The notes: generated by a model not told the origin, from the letters alone. A DNA stretch of 64,000 nucleotides from Oceanospirillum sp048265165 (GCF_048265165.1 NZ_JBLXCD010000004.1:212403-276402); one strand, 5' to 3'; shown: positions 1 to 9,661, numbered from the stretch's first letter. Numbers and translations: made by a program.

Positions 1-32
1 CTGCTAAAGAAAAAGATCTGATGCAGGTCTGA
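1..32 (+). CDS. frr: Ribosome recycling factor, C-terminal end (partial)
   Basis: Only the last nine codons and the stop are in the window. Read in the frame starting at base 3 they give AKEKDLMQV and then TGA at 30-32. The usual C-terminus of ribosome recycling factor is KEAELMEV or close to it, and frr is the normal gene just upstream of uppS in gammaproteobacteria. The factor splits post-termination ribosomes together with EF-G. The call rests on a very short stretch plus synteny. Confidence 0.75.
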   Translation, partial: AKEKDLMQV

Positions 33-41
33 TTTTCCTCC

Positions 42-64
42 GCACCCGCCGTTCAGGCGGGTGC
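42..64 (+). terminator. Hairpin between frr and uppS
   Basis: A perfect 9-bp stem (GCACCCGCC / GGCGGGTGC) with the loop GTTCA lies directly after frr. No clear T-run follows, so it may be an attenuator or mRNA-stability stem instead of a full terminator. It lies just ahead of the chosen uppS start, and a GTG at 61 would fall inside the stem, which argues against that start. Confidence 0.5.
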
Positions 65-81
65 CATTGTGTTGCCTATTC

Positions 82-828
82 ATGGATTCAAAAAAGCAGA
101 AAAATATTCCCCGTCATATCGCTATCATTATGGACGGTAATAACCGTTGGGCTAAAAAGCGCTTTCTTCCGGGGGTTGCCGGACATAAAGCAGGTGCTGA
201 TGCCGTTCGGGCGGTGATCCGGGGCTGTGTGGATCAGAGGGTTGAGGTTCTGACCCTGTTTGCCTTCAGTAGCGAGAACTGGCAGCGCCCACAAAAAGAA
301 GTTAATGCTCTGATGGATCTATTTCTCGTGTCTCTGCGACGAGAGGTCAGGAAGCTGCACAAATATGATATTCGACTGCGTATTATTGGCGATAAGTCTG
401 GGTTTTCGGATGATATTCAGCAAGCGATTGATGAGGCAGAAACCCTGACAGAAAATAATAGAGGTCTGCAGCTGAACATAGCGGCTAATTATGGTGGTCG
501 CTGGGATATCGTACATACTGCACAGCAGCTGGCGCACCAGGTGGCCGAGGGTTTATTAAAACCTGAAGACATTACTGAGCAGTTGTTTAATCAAACGATT
601 TCACTTGGCGACCTGCCTGCACCGGACTTGTGTATCCGCACGGCCGGCGAACAACGGATAAGTAACTATCTGCTATGGCAGTTTGCTTATAGTGAGTTTT
701 ATTACAGTCCACTCCTGTGGCCTGATTTTAAAGAAAAAGCATTGGCTGAAGCCATTGATGATTTTGCCGGGCGACAACGACGATTCGGTAAGACCAGCGA
801 ACAAATAGAAGGAAAAGCTGATGCTTAA
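82..828 (+). CDS. uppS: Undecaprenyl diphosphate synthase (cis-prenyltransferase)
   Basis: This enzyme condenses eight isopentenyl diphosphates onto farnesyl diphosphate to make C55-PP, the lipid carrier for peptidoglycan and O-antigen. The signature HIAIIMDGNNRWAKKR near the N-terminus holds the catalytic Asp. The block SSENWQRP follows, and the C-terminal region has RTAGEQRISNYLLWQ with the conserved Arg residues and SEFYYSPLLWPDF. From ATG 82 the protein is 248 residues, close to the family norm. The frame stays open to GTG 61, but that lies in a hairpin stem and adds residues not usual for the family. It overlaps cdsA by 8 bases, indicating translational coupling. Confidence 0.97.
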   Translation: MDSKKQKNIPRHIAIIMDGNNRWAKKRFLPGVAGHKAGADAVRAVIRGCVDQRVEVLTLFAFSSENWQRPQKEVNALMDLFLVSLRREVRKLHKYDIRLRIIGDKSGFSDDIQQAIDEAETLTENNRGLQLNIAANYGGRWDIVHTAQQLAHQVAEGLLKPEDITEQLFNQTISLGDLPAPDLCIRTAGEQRISNYLLWQFAYSEFYYSPLLWPDFKEKALAEAIDDFAGRQRRFGKTSEQIEGKADA

Positions 829-1636
829 ACAGCGTGTATTAACCGCTTTAATTATGGCGCCGGTTGCGCTGTGGGGGCTTTTTGGCCTGTCTGTTGATTA
901 CTATATTCTTTTTGTTTCTGCCATTGTTTTGGTTGCCAGCTGGGAGTGGTCTAATCTCTCCGGTGCCTCAAGGTCCGGCAGCCTTATCTACCCCCTGTCT
1001 ATGGCTCTGGTGCTTCTTGTTCTGAACGATATCCGATCCGAAAGGCTTGATCAGGCGATTCTGTACAGTGCCGCCGCCGCTTGGTTAGCTGCACTCTGGT
1101 TTGTGATTCAGTATCCGAAGAAGAGTATCTGGAAATCTACTTCCGCCCGATTATTGATTGGTTTTGTTGTACTGATACCCTGCTGGGTTGGCTTTGTTGA
1201 GTTGCGCACCAGTTTTTGGCTGGGCAAAGAAGCGCTGCTTTATATTTTGTTATTAGTCTGGTGTGCCGATATTGGTGCTTATTTTGCTGGCCGCCGTTTT
1301 GGCAAGGCCAAACTGGCACCTAAAGTCAGTCCAGGAAAATCCTGGGCTGGGGTTTATGGTGGTCTTTTGGCAACAGCCATTCTTGCGGTTATTTGTGCTC
1401 AGTACTGGGGGCTGAACCAGAAAGAGATGTTGACTCTTTTGGGTATAACTTTATTGGTAACTGCAGTATCTGTTCTTGGTGACTTGTTTGAGAGTATGGT
1501 TAAGCGCCATCAGGGAATGAAAGACAGCAGCCGGCTGTTGCCTGGGCATGGCGGTGTGATGGATCGTATTGATAGTCTGACAGCAGCCGTACCCGTATTT
1601 GTTCTGAGTCTTAAGCTGGCTGGGTTAAGTTTATGA
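821..1636 (+). CDS. cdsA: Phosphatidate cytidylyltransferase
   Basis: This inner-membrane enzyme makes CDP-diacylglycerol from phosphatidic acid and CTP, the branch point of phospholipid synthesis. The 271-residue protein is strongly hydrophobic with multiple membrane segments. The C-terminal part carries the family signature: GDLFESMVKRHQGMKDSS, then LLPGHGGVMDRIDSL, with the acidic residues that bind metal and CTP. The start overlaps the end of uppS and the stop overlaps the dxr start (ATGA at 1633), so the three genes are read as one unit. Confidence 0.97.
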   Translation: MLKQRVLTALIMAPVALWGLFGLSVDYYILFVSAIVLVASWEWSNLSGASRSGSLIYPLSMALVLLVLNDIRSERLDQAILYSAAAAWLAALWFVIQYPKKSIWKSTSARLLIGFVVLIPCWVGFVELRTSFWLGKEALLYILLLVWCADIGAYFAGRRFGKAKLAPKVSPGKSWAGVYGGLLATAILAVICAQYWGLNQKEMLTLLGITLLVTAVSVLGDLFESMVKRHQGMKDSSRLLPGHGGVMDRIDSLTAAVPVFVLSLKLAGLSL

Positions 1637-2853
1637 GTCAGGGAAAACCGCAGAATATTACCCTGTTGGGCGGCACGGGCTCCATCGGTGGCAGTACTCT
1701 TGATATAGTGGCCCGTCATCCGGATCTTTATCGCTTATATGCCGTCTCTGGCTACCGGAGAATTCATGAGCTGGCCGCCATCTGTCGTCAGTTTAAGCCT
1801 GCGTTTGCGGTGGTTCCCGATCAGGTTGCGGCAGACCAGTTAGAAACAGAAATTGCAGGTCTGAATACGGCTGTTTTAGTAGGGAAGGATGCTCTGGATC
1901 GGGTCGCCGCTGCAGAGTCGGTTGATATTGTGGTCGCTGCTATCGTTGGTGCAGCAGGACTACTGCCAGCTCTGGCGGCGGTAAAGGCTGGTAAGCGTAT
2001 TCTTCTGGCGAACAAAGAGGCGCTGGTGATGTCGGGCCAGTTGTTTATGGATGAGGTCCGGCGATCTGGTGCAGAGCTTTTACCGATCGATAGCGAACAC
2101 AATGCTATTTTTCAGTGTCTTCCGGCTCAGGGAACCTGCTTTGATGATAATTCTTTGCCTGTATCCGGTGTTCGCCAGATTCTGCTGACAGCATCCGGAG
2201 GCCCGTTCAGAGGTTATAACTCTGATCAGCTTGCGGGGGTAACCCCAGAGCAGGCGGTTGCACATCCTAACTGGTCGATGGGGCAAAAAATTTCTGTGGA
2301 CTCCGCCAGTCTGATGAATAAAGGACTGGAGCTGATTGAAGCTTGCTGGTTGTTTTCGGTTAAACCGGAGGCGATCCAAGTAGTGGTTCATCCGCAGAGT
2401 ATTATTCACTCCATGGTTGCTTATAACGATGGCTCTGTGATTGCGCAAATGGGCAACCCTGATATGCGCACACCGATCGCTTATGGCCTGGCTTGGCCGA
2501 ACCGAATTGATGCGGGTGTAAAGCCTTTGGATCTGTTTCAGGTTGCTCAGCTTGACTTTGAGCCTGCTGATGAAGTTGCCTTCCCTTGCCTTGCGCTAGC
2601 GCGTCAGGCTTTTTCTTTGGGAGGGACGGCACCTGCAATATTGAATGCAGCAAATGAAGTAGCCGTTCAGGCATTTCTTGATGAACGAATTGGCTTTGAG
2701 CAAATTCCGGAGCTCTGCCGCTATGCTTTGGACTGCCTGCCGGTAGAACCTGCGGTGTCACTGGACATTATTCTGGCCAGTGATTGTAAAGCCCGGGAAA
2801 TTTGTCAGCCCTATCTTGAACATTTATCGATGCATCGCATCAAAGCGCAGTGA
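1633..2853 (+). CDS. dxr: 1-deoxy-D-xylulose 5-phosphate reductoisomerase
   Basis: This is the second step of the MEP isoprenoid pathway, turning DXP into MEP with NADPH. The N-terminal NADPH-binding motif is LLGGTGSIGGSTLDI. The catalytic region holds LLPIDSEHNAIFQ (metal-binding Asp/Glu), the SGGPF loop, and HPNWSMGQKISVDSASLMNK. The 406-residue length is typical. The ATG overlaps the cdsA stop. With uppS next door, and ispD and ispF further along in this window, several steps to polyprenyl carriers lie on this segment. Confidence 0.97.
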   Translation: MSQGKPQNITLLGGTGSIGGSTLDIVARHPDLYRLYAVSGYRRIHELAAICRQFKPAFAVVPDQVAADQLETEIAGLNTAVLVGKDALDRVAAAESVDIVVAAIVGAAGLLPALAAVKAGKRILLANKEALVMSGQLFMDEVRRSGAELLPIDSEHNAIFQCLPAQGTCFDDNSLPVSGVRQILLTASGGPFRGYNSDQLAGVTPEQAVAHPNWSMGQKISVDSASLMNKGLELIEACWLFSVKPEAIQVVVHPQSIIHSMVAYNDGSVIAQMGNPDMRTPIAYGLAWPNRIDAGVKPLDLFQVAQLDFEPADEVAFPCLALARQAFSLGGTAPAILNAANEVAVQAFLDERIGFEQIPELCRYALDCLPVEPAVSLDIILASDCKAREICQPYLEHLSMHRIKAQ

Positions 2854-2872
2854 AGATTAACGGAGAGCGTGC

Positions 2873-4228
2873 ATGGGTGTTTTGCATACGGTATTGGCAT
2901 TAATTGTCACTTTAGGAATTCTGGTTACAGTGCATGAGTATGGTCATTTTTGGGTTGCTCGCCGCTGTGGTGTGAAAGTTCTGAAATTTTCTGTCGGGTT
3001 CGGTAAACCGTTGTATCGCTGGTTTGATAAAACCGGCACGGAATATGCCATTGCCTGGATTCCTCTTGGTGGCTATGTCAGCATGCTGGATGAGCGGGAA
3101 GGTAATGTTCCTGAGGAAGAGAGGCCCTACGCATTTAATCAGCAGTCCGTCTGGAAGCGAATTGCTATTGTGGCGGCAGGGCCTGTGGCAAACTTTATAT
3201 TGGCCATTCTGGCATACTGGGTACTTTTCTTTTCCGGTACTAGTGCGTTGGCACCTGTTGTTGGGGCGGTTCAGCCGGATTCTCCAGCCTATGAAGCAGG
3301 GATGCAGCCTGAATCTGAACTGATCAGTATTGATGGTGAAGATGTCTTCAGCTGGCAGGATGCCGGAATGCAGCTGTTAAGCCGGGTAGGGGATACAGGG
3401 CAGATTCGTATTGTCACGCAGGATTGGCAAGGCTATCGTCAGCAAGAGCATACTGTTTCAGTTGACCGTTGGCTGGCCGGCACGAAGGAGCCAAATCCGT
3501 TAGCGGCCATCGGAATTACGCCTTTTTCTCCCCACCTTGAACCTGTCATTGGCAGGGTTTTGCCTGATGGCGCAGCTCAGAAAGCCGGGCTTAAAGTTGG
3601 TGACAGGATTGTGACTGCAGATGGTGAGCCTGTTGTGGACTGGATGCACTGGGTGACTCTGGTTCAGTCTTCCCCTGACCAGCAAATGACCCTTGAGATA
3701 GAGCGTCAGAGTCGTCTGGATTCTCTGAGCATTACACCGGCACTCCACCGTTTGGATGATGGTCGTGAGATTGGCTATATAGGCGCTGCCGCTCAGCCTG
3801 GTCAGTGGCCGGAAGGTATGGTACGAGAAGTCCGTTATGGCGTTCTTGAGTCCGTGTCACATGCAGTGACTAAAACGGCGGATATGATTGCCCTGACATT
3901 GGACTCTATTGGTAAAATGGTTGTCGGTTTAATCTCGGTTGAGAATCTTAGTGGCCCGATCACAATTGCCCAGGTTGCCAGTGATTCTGCAAAAGGTGGT
4001 TTTGAGAGTTTCCTGACCTTTTTAGCTTACATTAGCATTAGTTTGGGTGTACTGAACTTGTTGCCAATCCCTGTTTTGGATGGTGGTCATTTGATGTTCT
4101 ATCTCGTTGAAGCCATTACCCGGCGGCCTGTCCCGGAAAAGGCCCAGCAGTTTGGTCTGCGACTTGGTATGATGCTGCTGGGTGGTCTGATGATCATCGC
4201 TTTTTATAATGACCTGATGCGCCTTTAA
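2873..4228 (+). CDS. rseP: Site-2 zinc metalloprotease RseP (regulator of sigma-E)
   Basis: This intramembrane protease makes the second cut in the anti-sigma factor RseA and clears remnant signal peptides. The first membrane helix holds the zinc motif HEYGH (residues about 22-26), and the late motif LNLLPIPVLDGGHL supplies the third zinc ligand. Between them lie two PDZ domains, seen around VQPDSPAYEAGMQPESELIS and VLPDGAAQKAGLKVGDRI. The length of 451 is normal. A GGAGAG Shine-Dalgarno sits five bases before ATG 2873. It lies 19 bases after dxr and 100 before bamA, the conserved order. Confidence 0.97.
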   Translation: MGVLHTVLALIVTLGILVTVHEYGHFWVARRCGVKVLKFSVGFGKPLYRWFDKTGTEYAIAWIPLGGYVSMLDEREGNVPEEERPYAFNQQSVWKRIAIVAAGPVANFILAILAYWVLFFSGTSALAPVVGAVQPDSPAYEAGMQPESELISIDGEDVFSWQDAGMQLLSRVGDTGQIRIVTQDWQGYRQQEHTVSVDRWLAGTKEPNPLAAIGITPFSPHLEPVIGRVLPDGAAQKAGLKVGDRIVTADGEPVVDWMHWVTLVQSSPDQQMTLEIERQSRLDSLSITPALHRLDDGREIGYIGAAAQPGQWPEGMVREVRYGVLESVSHAVTKTADMIALTLDSIGKMVVGLISVENLSGPITIAQVASDSAKGGFESFLTFLAYISISLGVLNLLPIPVLDGGHLMFYLVEAITRRPVPEKAQQFGLRLGMMLLGGLMIIAFYNDLMRL

Positions 4229-4330
4229 ATTTTCAGTTAAACAGTCTCTTCTGGATAGTAGAATTTTATGATCACCCGTATAAAAAAGTTCAGCCCTTTT
4301 GCCATGCTTCTCCGTGCTGAGCAGGCTTTT

Positions 4331-6673
4331 ATGTTGAAACGGTTGTTATCCGCAAAACACATGCTGTCCGGGGTTCTGATACTGCTTGGACTTGGTATAG
4401 GGTCGCAGGCTGTCGCCGCTCAATATGTCTTTGATGACCTTCGTGTTGAAGGGTTGCAGCGGGTTTCAGCATCTCGGGTGTTCAGTTCCTTCCCCATTGA
4501 GCTTCGTCAGCAGGTAGACAGTCAGGACTTGGTTGAAGCGAGTAAGTCTTTGTTTGAGACGGGATTATTCGATGATGTTCGGCTTGAGCGTGATGGCTCT
4601 TTGCTTATTGTCGTGGTGCAGGAGCGCCCGGCGATCGATAAAATTTTGATTACCGGTAACGATAAAATTAAGACGGAGCAACTTGAGCAAGGGTTGGCTC
4701 AGTCAGGACTAAAAGCTGGCCAGATTCTGCAACGGGTCACGCTGGAACAGGTTGAGCTTGAACTCGAACGTATGTATCACGGTCTTGGCCGATATAGTGC
4801 CAGCATTAAGACCGAAATTGAATCTGTGGGTGAGAACCGGATTAATTTGAATGTAAAAATTCGGGAAGGTGATGTAGCGACGATTCGTCATATCAACTTT
4901 ACAGGTAATGACCGGTTTGATAACGAGACACTGGCAAAGCGTTTCGAGCTGGAAGTTAAGCCGAACTGGTCACTGTTTTCATCTGCCAGCCAGTATTCAC
5001 GCCCTAAGCTGCAAGGTGATATTGAGCGTCTGCGTAACTGGTATCTGGACCGGGGTTACCTCAAGTTCAATGTTGATTCTACGCAAGTATCAATAAGCCC
5101 TGACCGGCTGGACGTGTATATAACGGTGAATGTCACAGAGGGTAAACCCTACAGCATTCGTGAAATTAAGCTGAGTGGTGAGCTGGTCATTGAGCCGGAT
5201 GAGATCCTTGAGCTGATTGAACTGAATCCCGGTGACACTTTCTCCCGCACTAAAATGGTTAACACCACAGAAGCGATTCGTAAGCGCCTTGGTGAAGAGG
5301 GGTTTACCTTCGCGAATATCAATGCCGTGCCTGAGCTTCATGATGACCAGACCGTTACTCTGACATTGATGGTCGATCCCGGCAGGCGTACTTATGTTCG
5401 TCGCATCAATTTTTCCGGCAATGTCACAACAAAAGATGAAGTTCTTCGCCGGGAAATTACCCAGATGGAGGCAGGAACAGCTTCTACCGATGCGATTAAA
5501 AACTCTAAGACACGACTTGAGCGACTGGGATATTTTAAGTTTGTGCAGGTCGATACCCCTCGGGTTAGCGGTGTCGACGATCAGATCGATGTTAACTACA
5601 CCGTTGAAGAGCAGCCTTCTGGTAGCTTGAGTGCTTCTATTGGTTATTCACAAAACAGCGGCATTATTTTTGGTGCCGGTGTTCAGCAGACCAACTTCCT
5701 GGGAAGCGGAACCAACGTTGGCTTTAATGTCAGTCGCAGCGATACGGTGCAGAAGCTGGACTTCTCTATTTTTGACCCTTATTACACACTTGATGGGGTC
5801 AGTCGCGGGATCAATGTCTTCTATCAGGAAAGCAATCTGGAAGACTCAGATATCAGTGGCTTTGCTACAGACTCATATGGCGCGAAAGTCAGCTTTGGTT
5901 ACCCTATAACAGAAACAGCTCGGGTTGGTTTAACGCTGGGTGCTGATAATACCCGTATCTACACGGGCGATGACCCGGTGGAGGAGGTTCTTACATTTAT
6001 CGCAGATGAGGGTGATAACCACTCGGCCTTTAAAGTCGGCGGCTATATTACCGATAATCAGCTGAACCGTGGCGTCATGGCCACGGATGGTAGTTATAAT
6101 AAGCTATCTGCTGAAGTTGCTGTGCCCGGAAGTGATATGACGTTCTTCACCTTGGAATATAAAAATCGTTACTTTATTCCGATCAATGATGACTATTCTG
6201 TGAAATTCCGAACGGATCTGGGATATGCCGATGGTTACGGTAGTGATAGCTTATTACCTTTCTATGAGCACTATTTTTCCGGTGGGCTAGGGTCAGTGCG
6301 TGGATACAGCGGTAACTCTCTGGGGCCAAAAAGTACCCCAACGGATGATGATGATCCCTCTGCATTTGGGGGTAATGTCCTGGTTGAAACTGGTGTTGAA
6401 CTGATCTATCCGCTGTGGTTTGTTGAGGACAGAAGCAGTCTGCAGACTGTTGTTTTCCTGGATGGCGGTAATGTCTTTATGACCGAGTGCAGCCGGGTAT
6501 CAACAAACTGCACTGAGGGTGTTGAGCTGTCAGAGCTGCGTTGGTCTGCAGGGCTTGGACTGACATGGCTATCTCCTATCGGGCCTTTGGATTTCAGTAT
6601 TTCTAAAGCACTAAATGCGTCCAGTGATGATGACACCGAGTTCTTCCAGTTCTCGATTGGTCAGACATTCTGA
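4331..6673 (+). CDS. bamA: Outer-membrane beta-barrel assembly factor BamA
   Basis: BamA is the core of the BAM complex, which folds and inserts beta-barrel proteins. After the signal peptide come five POTRA domains (roughly residues 30-425, first one around YVFDDLRVEGLQRV) and a C-terminal 16-strand barrel. The barrel carries the conserved GGLGSVRGY loop and ends in a phenylalanine (SIGQTF). The frame opens at 4268 (801 residues). I prefer ATG 4331 because it yields a standard signal peptide (MLKRLL, a hydrophobic core, then SQAVAA), while the upstream 21 residues add an unlikely n-region. Neither start has a strong Shine-Dalgarno, so the start is uncertain. Confidence 0.96.
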   Translation: MLKRLLSAKHMLSGVLILLGLGIGSQAVAAQYVFDDLRVEGLQRVSASRVFSSFPIELRQQVDSQDLVEASKSLFETGLFDDVRLERDGSLLIVVVQERPAIDKILITGNDKIKTEQLEQGLAQSGLKAGQILQRVTLEQVELELERMYHGLGRYSASIKTEIESVGENRINLNVKIREGDVATIRHINFTGNDRFDNETLAKRFELEVKPNWSLFSSASQYSRPKLQGDIERLRNWYLDRGYLKFNVDSTQVSISPDRLDVYITVNVTEGKPYSIREIKLSGELVIEPDEILELIELNPGDTFSRTKMVNTTEAIRKRLGEEGFTFANINAVPELHDDQTVTLTLMVDPGRRTYVRRINFSGNVTTKDEVLRREITQMEAGTASTDAIKNSKTRLERLGYFKFVQVDTPRVSGVDDQIDVNYTVEEQPSGSLSASIGYSQNSGIIFGAGVQQTNFLGSGTNVGFNVSRSDTVQKLDFSIFDPYYTLDGVSRGINVFYQESNLEDSDISGFATDSYGAKVSFGYPITETARVGLTLGADNTRIYTGDDPVEEVLTFIADEGDNHSAFKVGGYITDNQLNRGVMATDGSYNKLSAEVAVPGSDMTFFTLEYKNRYFIPINDDYSVKFRTDLGYADGYGSDSLLPFYEHYFSGGLGSVRGYSGNSLGPKSTPTDDDDPSAFGGNVLVETGVELIYPLWFVEDRSSLQTVVFLDGGNVFMTECSRVSTNCTEGVELSELRWSAGLGLTWLSPIGPLDFSISKALNASSDDDTEFFQFSIGQTF

Positions 6674-6698
6674 CGCGCCAAAATAAAGGAGAGCCTGT

Positions 6699-7241
6699 AT
6701 GACTCGCTTTGCTCGCACATTAAGTACTTTTCTGGCATTGGTGATGATCGCCTCTGGTACTGCCTATGCTGATACCGATAATGACTTTATTCCGACTAGA
6801 ATTGCGGTGCTGGACTGGCGGGCTGCTCTGCTTGGTACTGATCAGGCGCGAGATGCATTCAAGGCGATCCGTGAAGCTTTAAGTCAGGATCAGCAGGAGA
6901 TCCAAACTCTTGCTGATGAAGCAAAGCAGTTACAGGCGCAGCTTAAAAAAGATGCTGAAATCCTGAGTGCTGACGAAAAGCGTCAGTTGAGTAAAGATAT
7001 TCAGGAAAAGGCAGAGGAATACCAGTTCCTGGGTCAGCGTCTGCAAAAAGAGCAGCGTCAAAGACAGGAGTCTTATATCCGTAGTGTCCGGCCTCAGTTG
7101 GATGATGCGGTTCGTCAGGTAATCGAAGCCCGTAAAATTGATCTTTTACTGGATCGACAGGCGGTTACATTCGTTCACAGTCGCTTGGATATTACGCCCG
7201 ATGTGATTGCCCAGCTTAATACAATGCAGGTTGCCCGTTAG
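6699..7241 (+). CDS. skp: Periplasmic chaperone Skp/OmpH
   Basis: Skp is a trimeric periplasmic chaperone that carries unfolded outer-membrane proteins to BAM. The 180-residue product starts with a clear signal peptide ending near GTAYA. The middle (about residues 50-140) is a long charged helix rich in Gln, Lys and Glu, matching the tentacle coiled coil of the family. Sequence conservation is low, but size, position between bamA and lpxD, and the C-terminal block VIEARKIDLLLDRQAV support the call. An AAGGAG site precedes ATG 6699. Confidence 0.92.
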   Translation: MTRFARTLSTFLALVMIASGTAYADTDNDFIPTRIAVLDWRAALLGTDQARDAFKAIREALSQDQQEIQTLADEAKQLQAQLKKDAEILSADEKRQLSKDIQEKAEEYQFLGQRLQKEQRQRQESYIRSVRPQLDDAVRQVIEARKIDLLLDRQAVTFVHSRLDITPDVIAQLNTMQVAR

Positions 7242-7307
7242 TAGCTATAGGCTATGGCTGTCTGCGATCTTCATACCTGCTTCTTTGATACGTATAAGGA
7301 TACATAA

Positions 7308-8378
7308 ATGATACACCCTTCTGATGCTCCGTCTGCTGGCCATGAATATACACTGGGCTACCTTGCGGAGATACTGAAAGGTGAATTGCGCGGTGATGCT
7401 TCCACTGTTGTGCGGGGGCTGGCGACGCTACAGAGGGCTAATGCTACTCAGGCCAGCTTTCTGGCAAACCCTGCTTATCAGAAGCATTTGGCAAACTGTC
7501 AGGCTGGTGTCGTATTACTCAGGGAAGAGCTATCAGACCAGTGCCCTGTAAACTGCATTCTGCTCCACAATCCTTACGCCGGTTATGCGCGACTGACCCA
7601 GTTGTTTAACTCCGTTTCCCCCTGTACACCGGGTATACACTCTCAGGCTGTTGTTCATCAGGATGCCAAGGTTTCTCCAAATGCTCAGATTGATGCTTTT
7701 GCTGTTATTGAAGCAGGAGCTGAAGTAGGGGATGGAGCTGTTATTGGTACTCATTGCCATGTAGGTCGAAACACAATTATTGGGAACGGTTGCCGACTGT
7801 TTCCCAATGTCACGCTATATCACGATGTTGTTCTGGGTTGCGAGGTAACCTTGCACAGCAGCTGTGTCATCGGTGGTGATGGTTTTGGATTTGCACCTGA
7901 AAATGGCCGCTGGGTAAAGATTGCTCAGCTGGGTGGTGTTATCATAGGTGATCGGACGGAAGTTGGTGCAAACACCAATATTGACCGTGGGGCTCTTGAT
8001 GACACTGTTATTGGCTCAGATGTCATTATCGATAGTCAGGTTCAGATTGCCCACAATGTCAGAATCGGTGACGGTACTGCTATTGCTGGTTGCGTTGGTA
8101 TTGCTGGCAGCAGTTCAATTGGGCGTCATTGCCTGATTGGTGGTTCGAGTAATATTGCCGGGCATTTAAGTATTTGCGACGGAGTGACCTTGAATATGAC
8201 CACCAGTGTTACCGGTGATATTCGGGAACCCGGCCATTACTCATCCGGAACAGGTATGTCTGATATGCGTACCTGGCGTAAGAATGCGGTGCGTTTTAAT
8301 CAGCTGGACAGGCTGGCTAAACGGGTGGTTAAGATTGAGAAAAGCTTGTCACCTGCCGCAAATAAAGAAAAAACTTAA
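7308..8378 (+). CDS. lpxD: UDP-3-O-(3-hydroxyacyl)glucosamine N-acyltransferase
   Basis: LpxD adds the second 3-hydroxyacyl chain, from acyl-ACP, to UDP-3-O-acylglucosamine in lipid A synthesis. The N-terminal uridine-binding domain is followed from about residue 105 by hexapeptide repeats that form a left-handed beta helix (AVVHQDAKVSPNAQIDAFAV onwards). The catalytic His lies in the repeat region around DSQVQIAHNVRIGDG. The length of 356 is normal. It begins 66 bases after skp and precedes fabZ-lpxA-lpxB in the classic order. Confidence 0.97.
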   Translation: MIHPSDAPSAGHEYTLGYLAEILKGELRGDASTVVRGLATLQRANATQASFLANPAYQKHLANCQAGVVLLREELSDQCPVNCILLHNPYAGYARLTQLFNSVSPCTPGIHSQAVVHQDAKVSPNAQIDAFAVIEAGAEVGDGAVIGTHCHVGRNTIIGNGCRLFPNVTLYHDVVLGCEVTLHSSCVIGGDGFGFAPENGRWVKIAQLGGVIIGDRTEVGANTNIDRGALDDTVIGSDVIIDSQVQIAHNVRIGDGTAIAGCVGIAGSSSIGRHCLIGGSSNIAGHLSICDGVTLNMTTSVTGDIREPGHYSSGTGMSDMRTWRKNAVRFNQLDRLAKRVVKIEKSLSPAANKEKT

Positions 8379-8447
8379 AATAGACAGAAGCGTATAACAC
8401 GCACCTGCTGCCCAGAGGGCTGCCAGGTTTCTTTTGAGGTTGAATGA

Positions 8448-8891
8448 ATGGTCATGGACATTAACGAAATTAAAGAATACCTACCCCACCGTTATCCTTT
8501 TCTGCTGGTTGACCGTGTTGTTGAAATGGAGCTGGGTGAATCTATTGTTGCCTATAAAAATGTATCGGTGAATGAGCCTTTTTTTAATGGACACTTTCCT
8601 CATCACCCGGTAATGCCGGGTGTATTAATTATTGAGGCAATGGCACAGGCTGCCGGTATTCTTGGCTTTAAGACGATGGAAAAGAAACCAGCTGATGGTC
8701 ATATCTACTATTTTGTTGGTAGTGATAAAGTACGCTTTAAGCGCCCTGTGATTCCTGGGGATCAGCTGAAACTTGAGGCGACTGTTGTGGGCACTCCTCG
8801 CCGTGGTATCTGGCGTTTTGATTGCAAGGCGACAGTTGATGGTGAGCTCGCGTGTCAGGGTTCAATTTTGTGTGCAGAGAGAGAGCTGTGA
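8448..8891 (+). CDS. fabZ: 3-hydroxyacyl-ACP dehydratase FabZ
   Basis: FabZ dehydrates 3-hydroxyacyl-ACP during fatty acid elongation and competes with LpxA and LpxD for the same substrates. The hot-dog fold protein of 147 residues has LPHRYPFLLVDRV and the active-site stretch FNGHFPHHPVMPGVLIIEAM with the catalytic His, followed by the conserved Glu in that helix. A GAGGT Shine-Dalgarno lies eight bases before ATG 8448. Its TGA overlaps the GTG start of lpxA (GTGA at 8888-8891). Confidence 0.97.
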   Translation: MVMDINEIKEYLPHRYPFLLVDRVVEMELGESIVAYKNVSVNEPFFNGHFPHHPVMPGVLIIEAMAQAAGILGFKTMEKKPADGHIYYFVGSDKVRFKRPVIPGDQLKLEATVVGTPRRGIWRFDCKATVDGELACQGSILCAEREL

Positions 8892-9661
8892 GTCTGATTC
8901 ATCCAACAGCTATTGTTGATCCATCAGCGGTAATTGCCGCTGATGTTGAGATCGGGCCCTATTCCATTATTGGCCCGGATGTCGAGATTGGAGCCGGTAC
9001 CTGGATCGGTCCCCATGTTGTTATCACGAAACTAACCTCTATTGGCAAAGGCAATAAGATTTATCAGTTTGCTTCTGTGGGTGAGGATTGTCAGGATAAA
9101 AAATACGCTGGTGAGCCAACTCGCCTAGTTATTGGGGATAATAATGAAATTCGTGAAGGTTGCTCTATTCATCGGGGCACCATCCAGGACGAGGGAATTA
9201 CCCGCATAGGTAATAACAATCTGATTATGACCACTGTCCATATTGCGCATGATGTGGTGATTGGTGATAACACGATTATTGCATCCGATGCGTCCATCGC
9301 AGGCCATGTTAAGGTCGGTGATTGGGCGATTATCGGTGGAGCTTCAGCGATCCATCAGTTTTGTCATATTGGCCCACATGCCATGTGCGGTGGTGCCAGT
9401 TATATCTCCAGAGACATTCCTGCTTATGTGATGGTCAGTGGTAATCCAGCTGAATCCCATAGTATTAATGCTGAGGGTTTGAAGCGTCGGGGGTTCTCCG
9501 CCGAAGCCATCAGTGAGCTTCGTCAGGCTTATAAAACTGTTTTTCGTAAAGGTCTTCGCCTTGACACCGCTATCGGTGCACTTGAATCAGAGACTGTTGG
9601 TCCTGAGCTATCTGTTTTTATTAAAAGCCTTAAGGGCTCGGGCCGCGGAATTATTCGTTGA
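8888..9661 (+). CDS. lpxA: UDP-N-acetylglucosamine O-acyltransferase
   Basis: LpxA makes the first acyl transfer of lipid A synthesis, from 3-hydroxyacyl-ACP to the 3-OH of UDP-GlcNAc. The whole N-terminal two thirds is hexapeptide repeat (IHPTAIVDPSAVIAADVEIG onwards). The catalytic His is in the repeat region around LIMTTVHIAHDVVIGDN. The C-terminal helical domain starts near EGLKRRGFS. The start is GTG 8888, which gives SLIHPTAIVD, the normal N-terminus, and 257 codons. The open frame reaches back to 8852 inside fabZ, but that extension is not a family feature. Start and stop overlap shows coupling to fabZ. Confidence 0.96.
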   Translation: MSLIHPTAIVDPSAVIAADVEIGPYSIIGPDVEIGAGTWIGPHVVITKLTSIGKGNKIYQFASVGEDCQDKKYAGEPTRLVIGDNNEIREGCSIHRGTIQDEGITRIGNNNLIMTTVHIAHDVVIGDNTIIASDASIAGHVKVGDWAIIGGASAIHQFCHIGPHAMCGGASYISRDIPAYVMVSGNPAESHSINAEGLKRRGFSAEAISELRQAYKTVFRKGLRLDTAIGALESETVGPELSVFIKSLKGSGRGIIR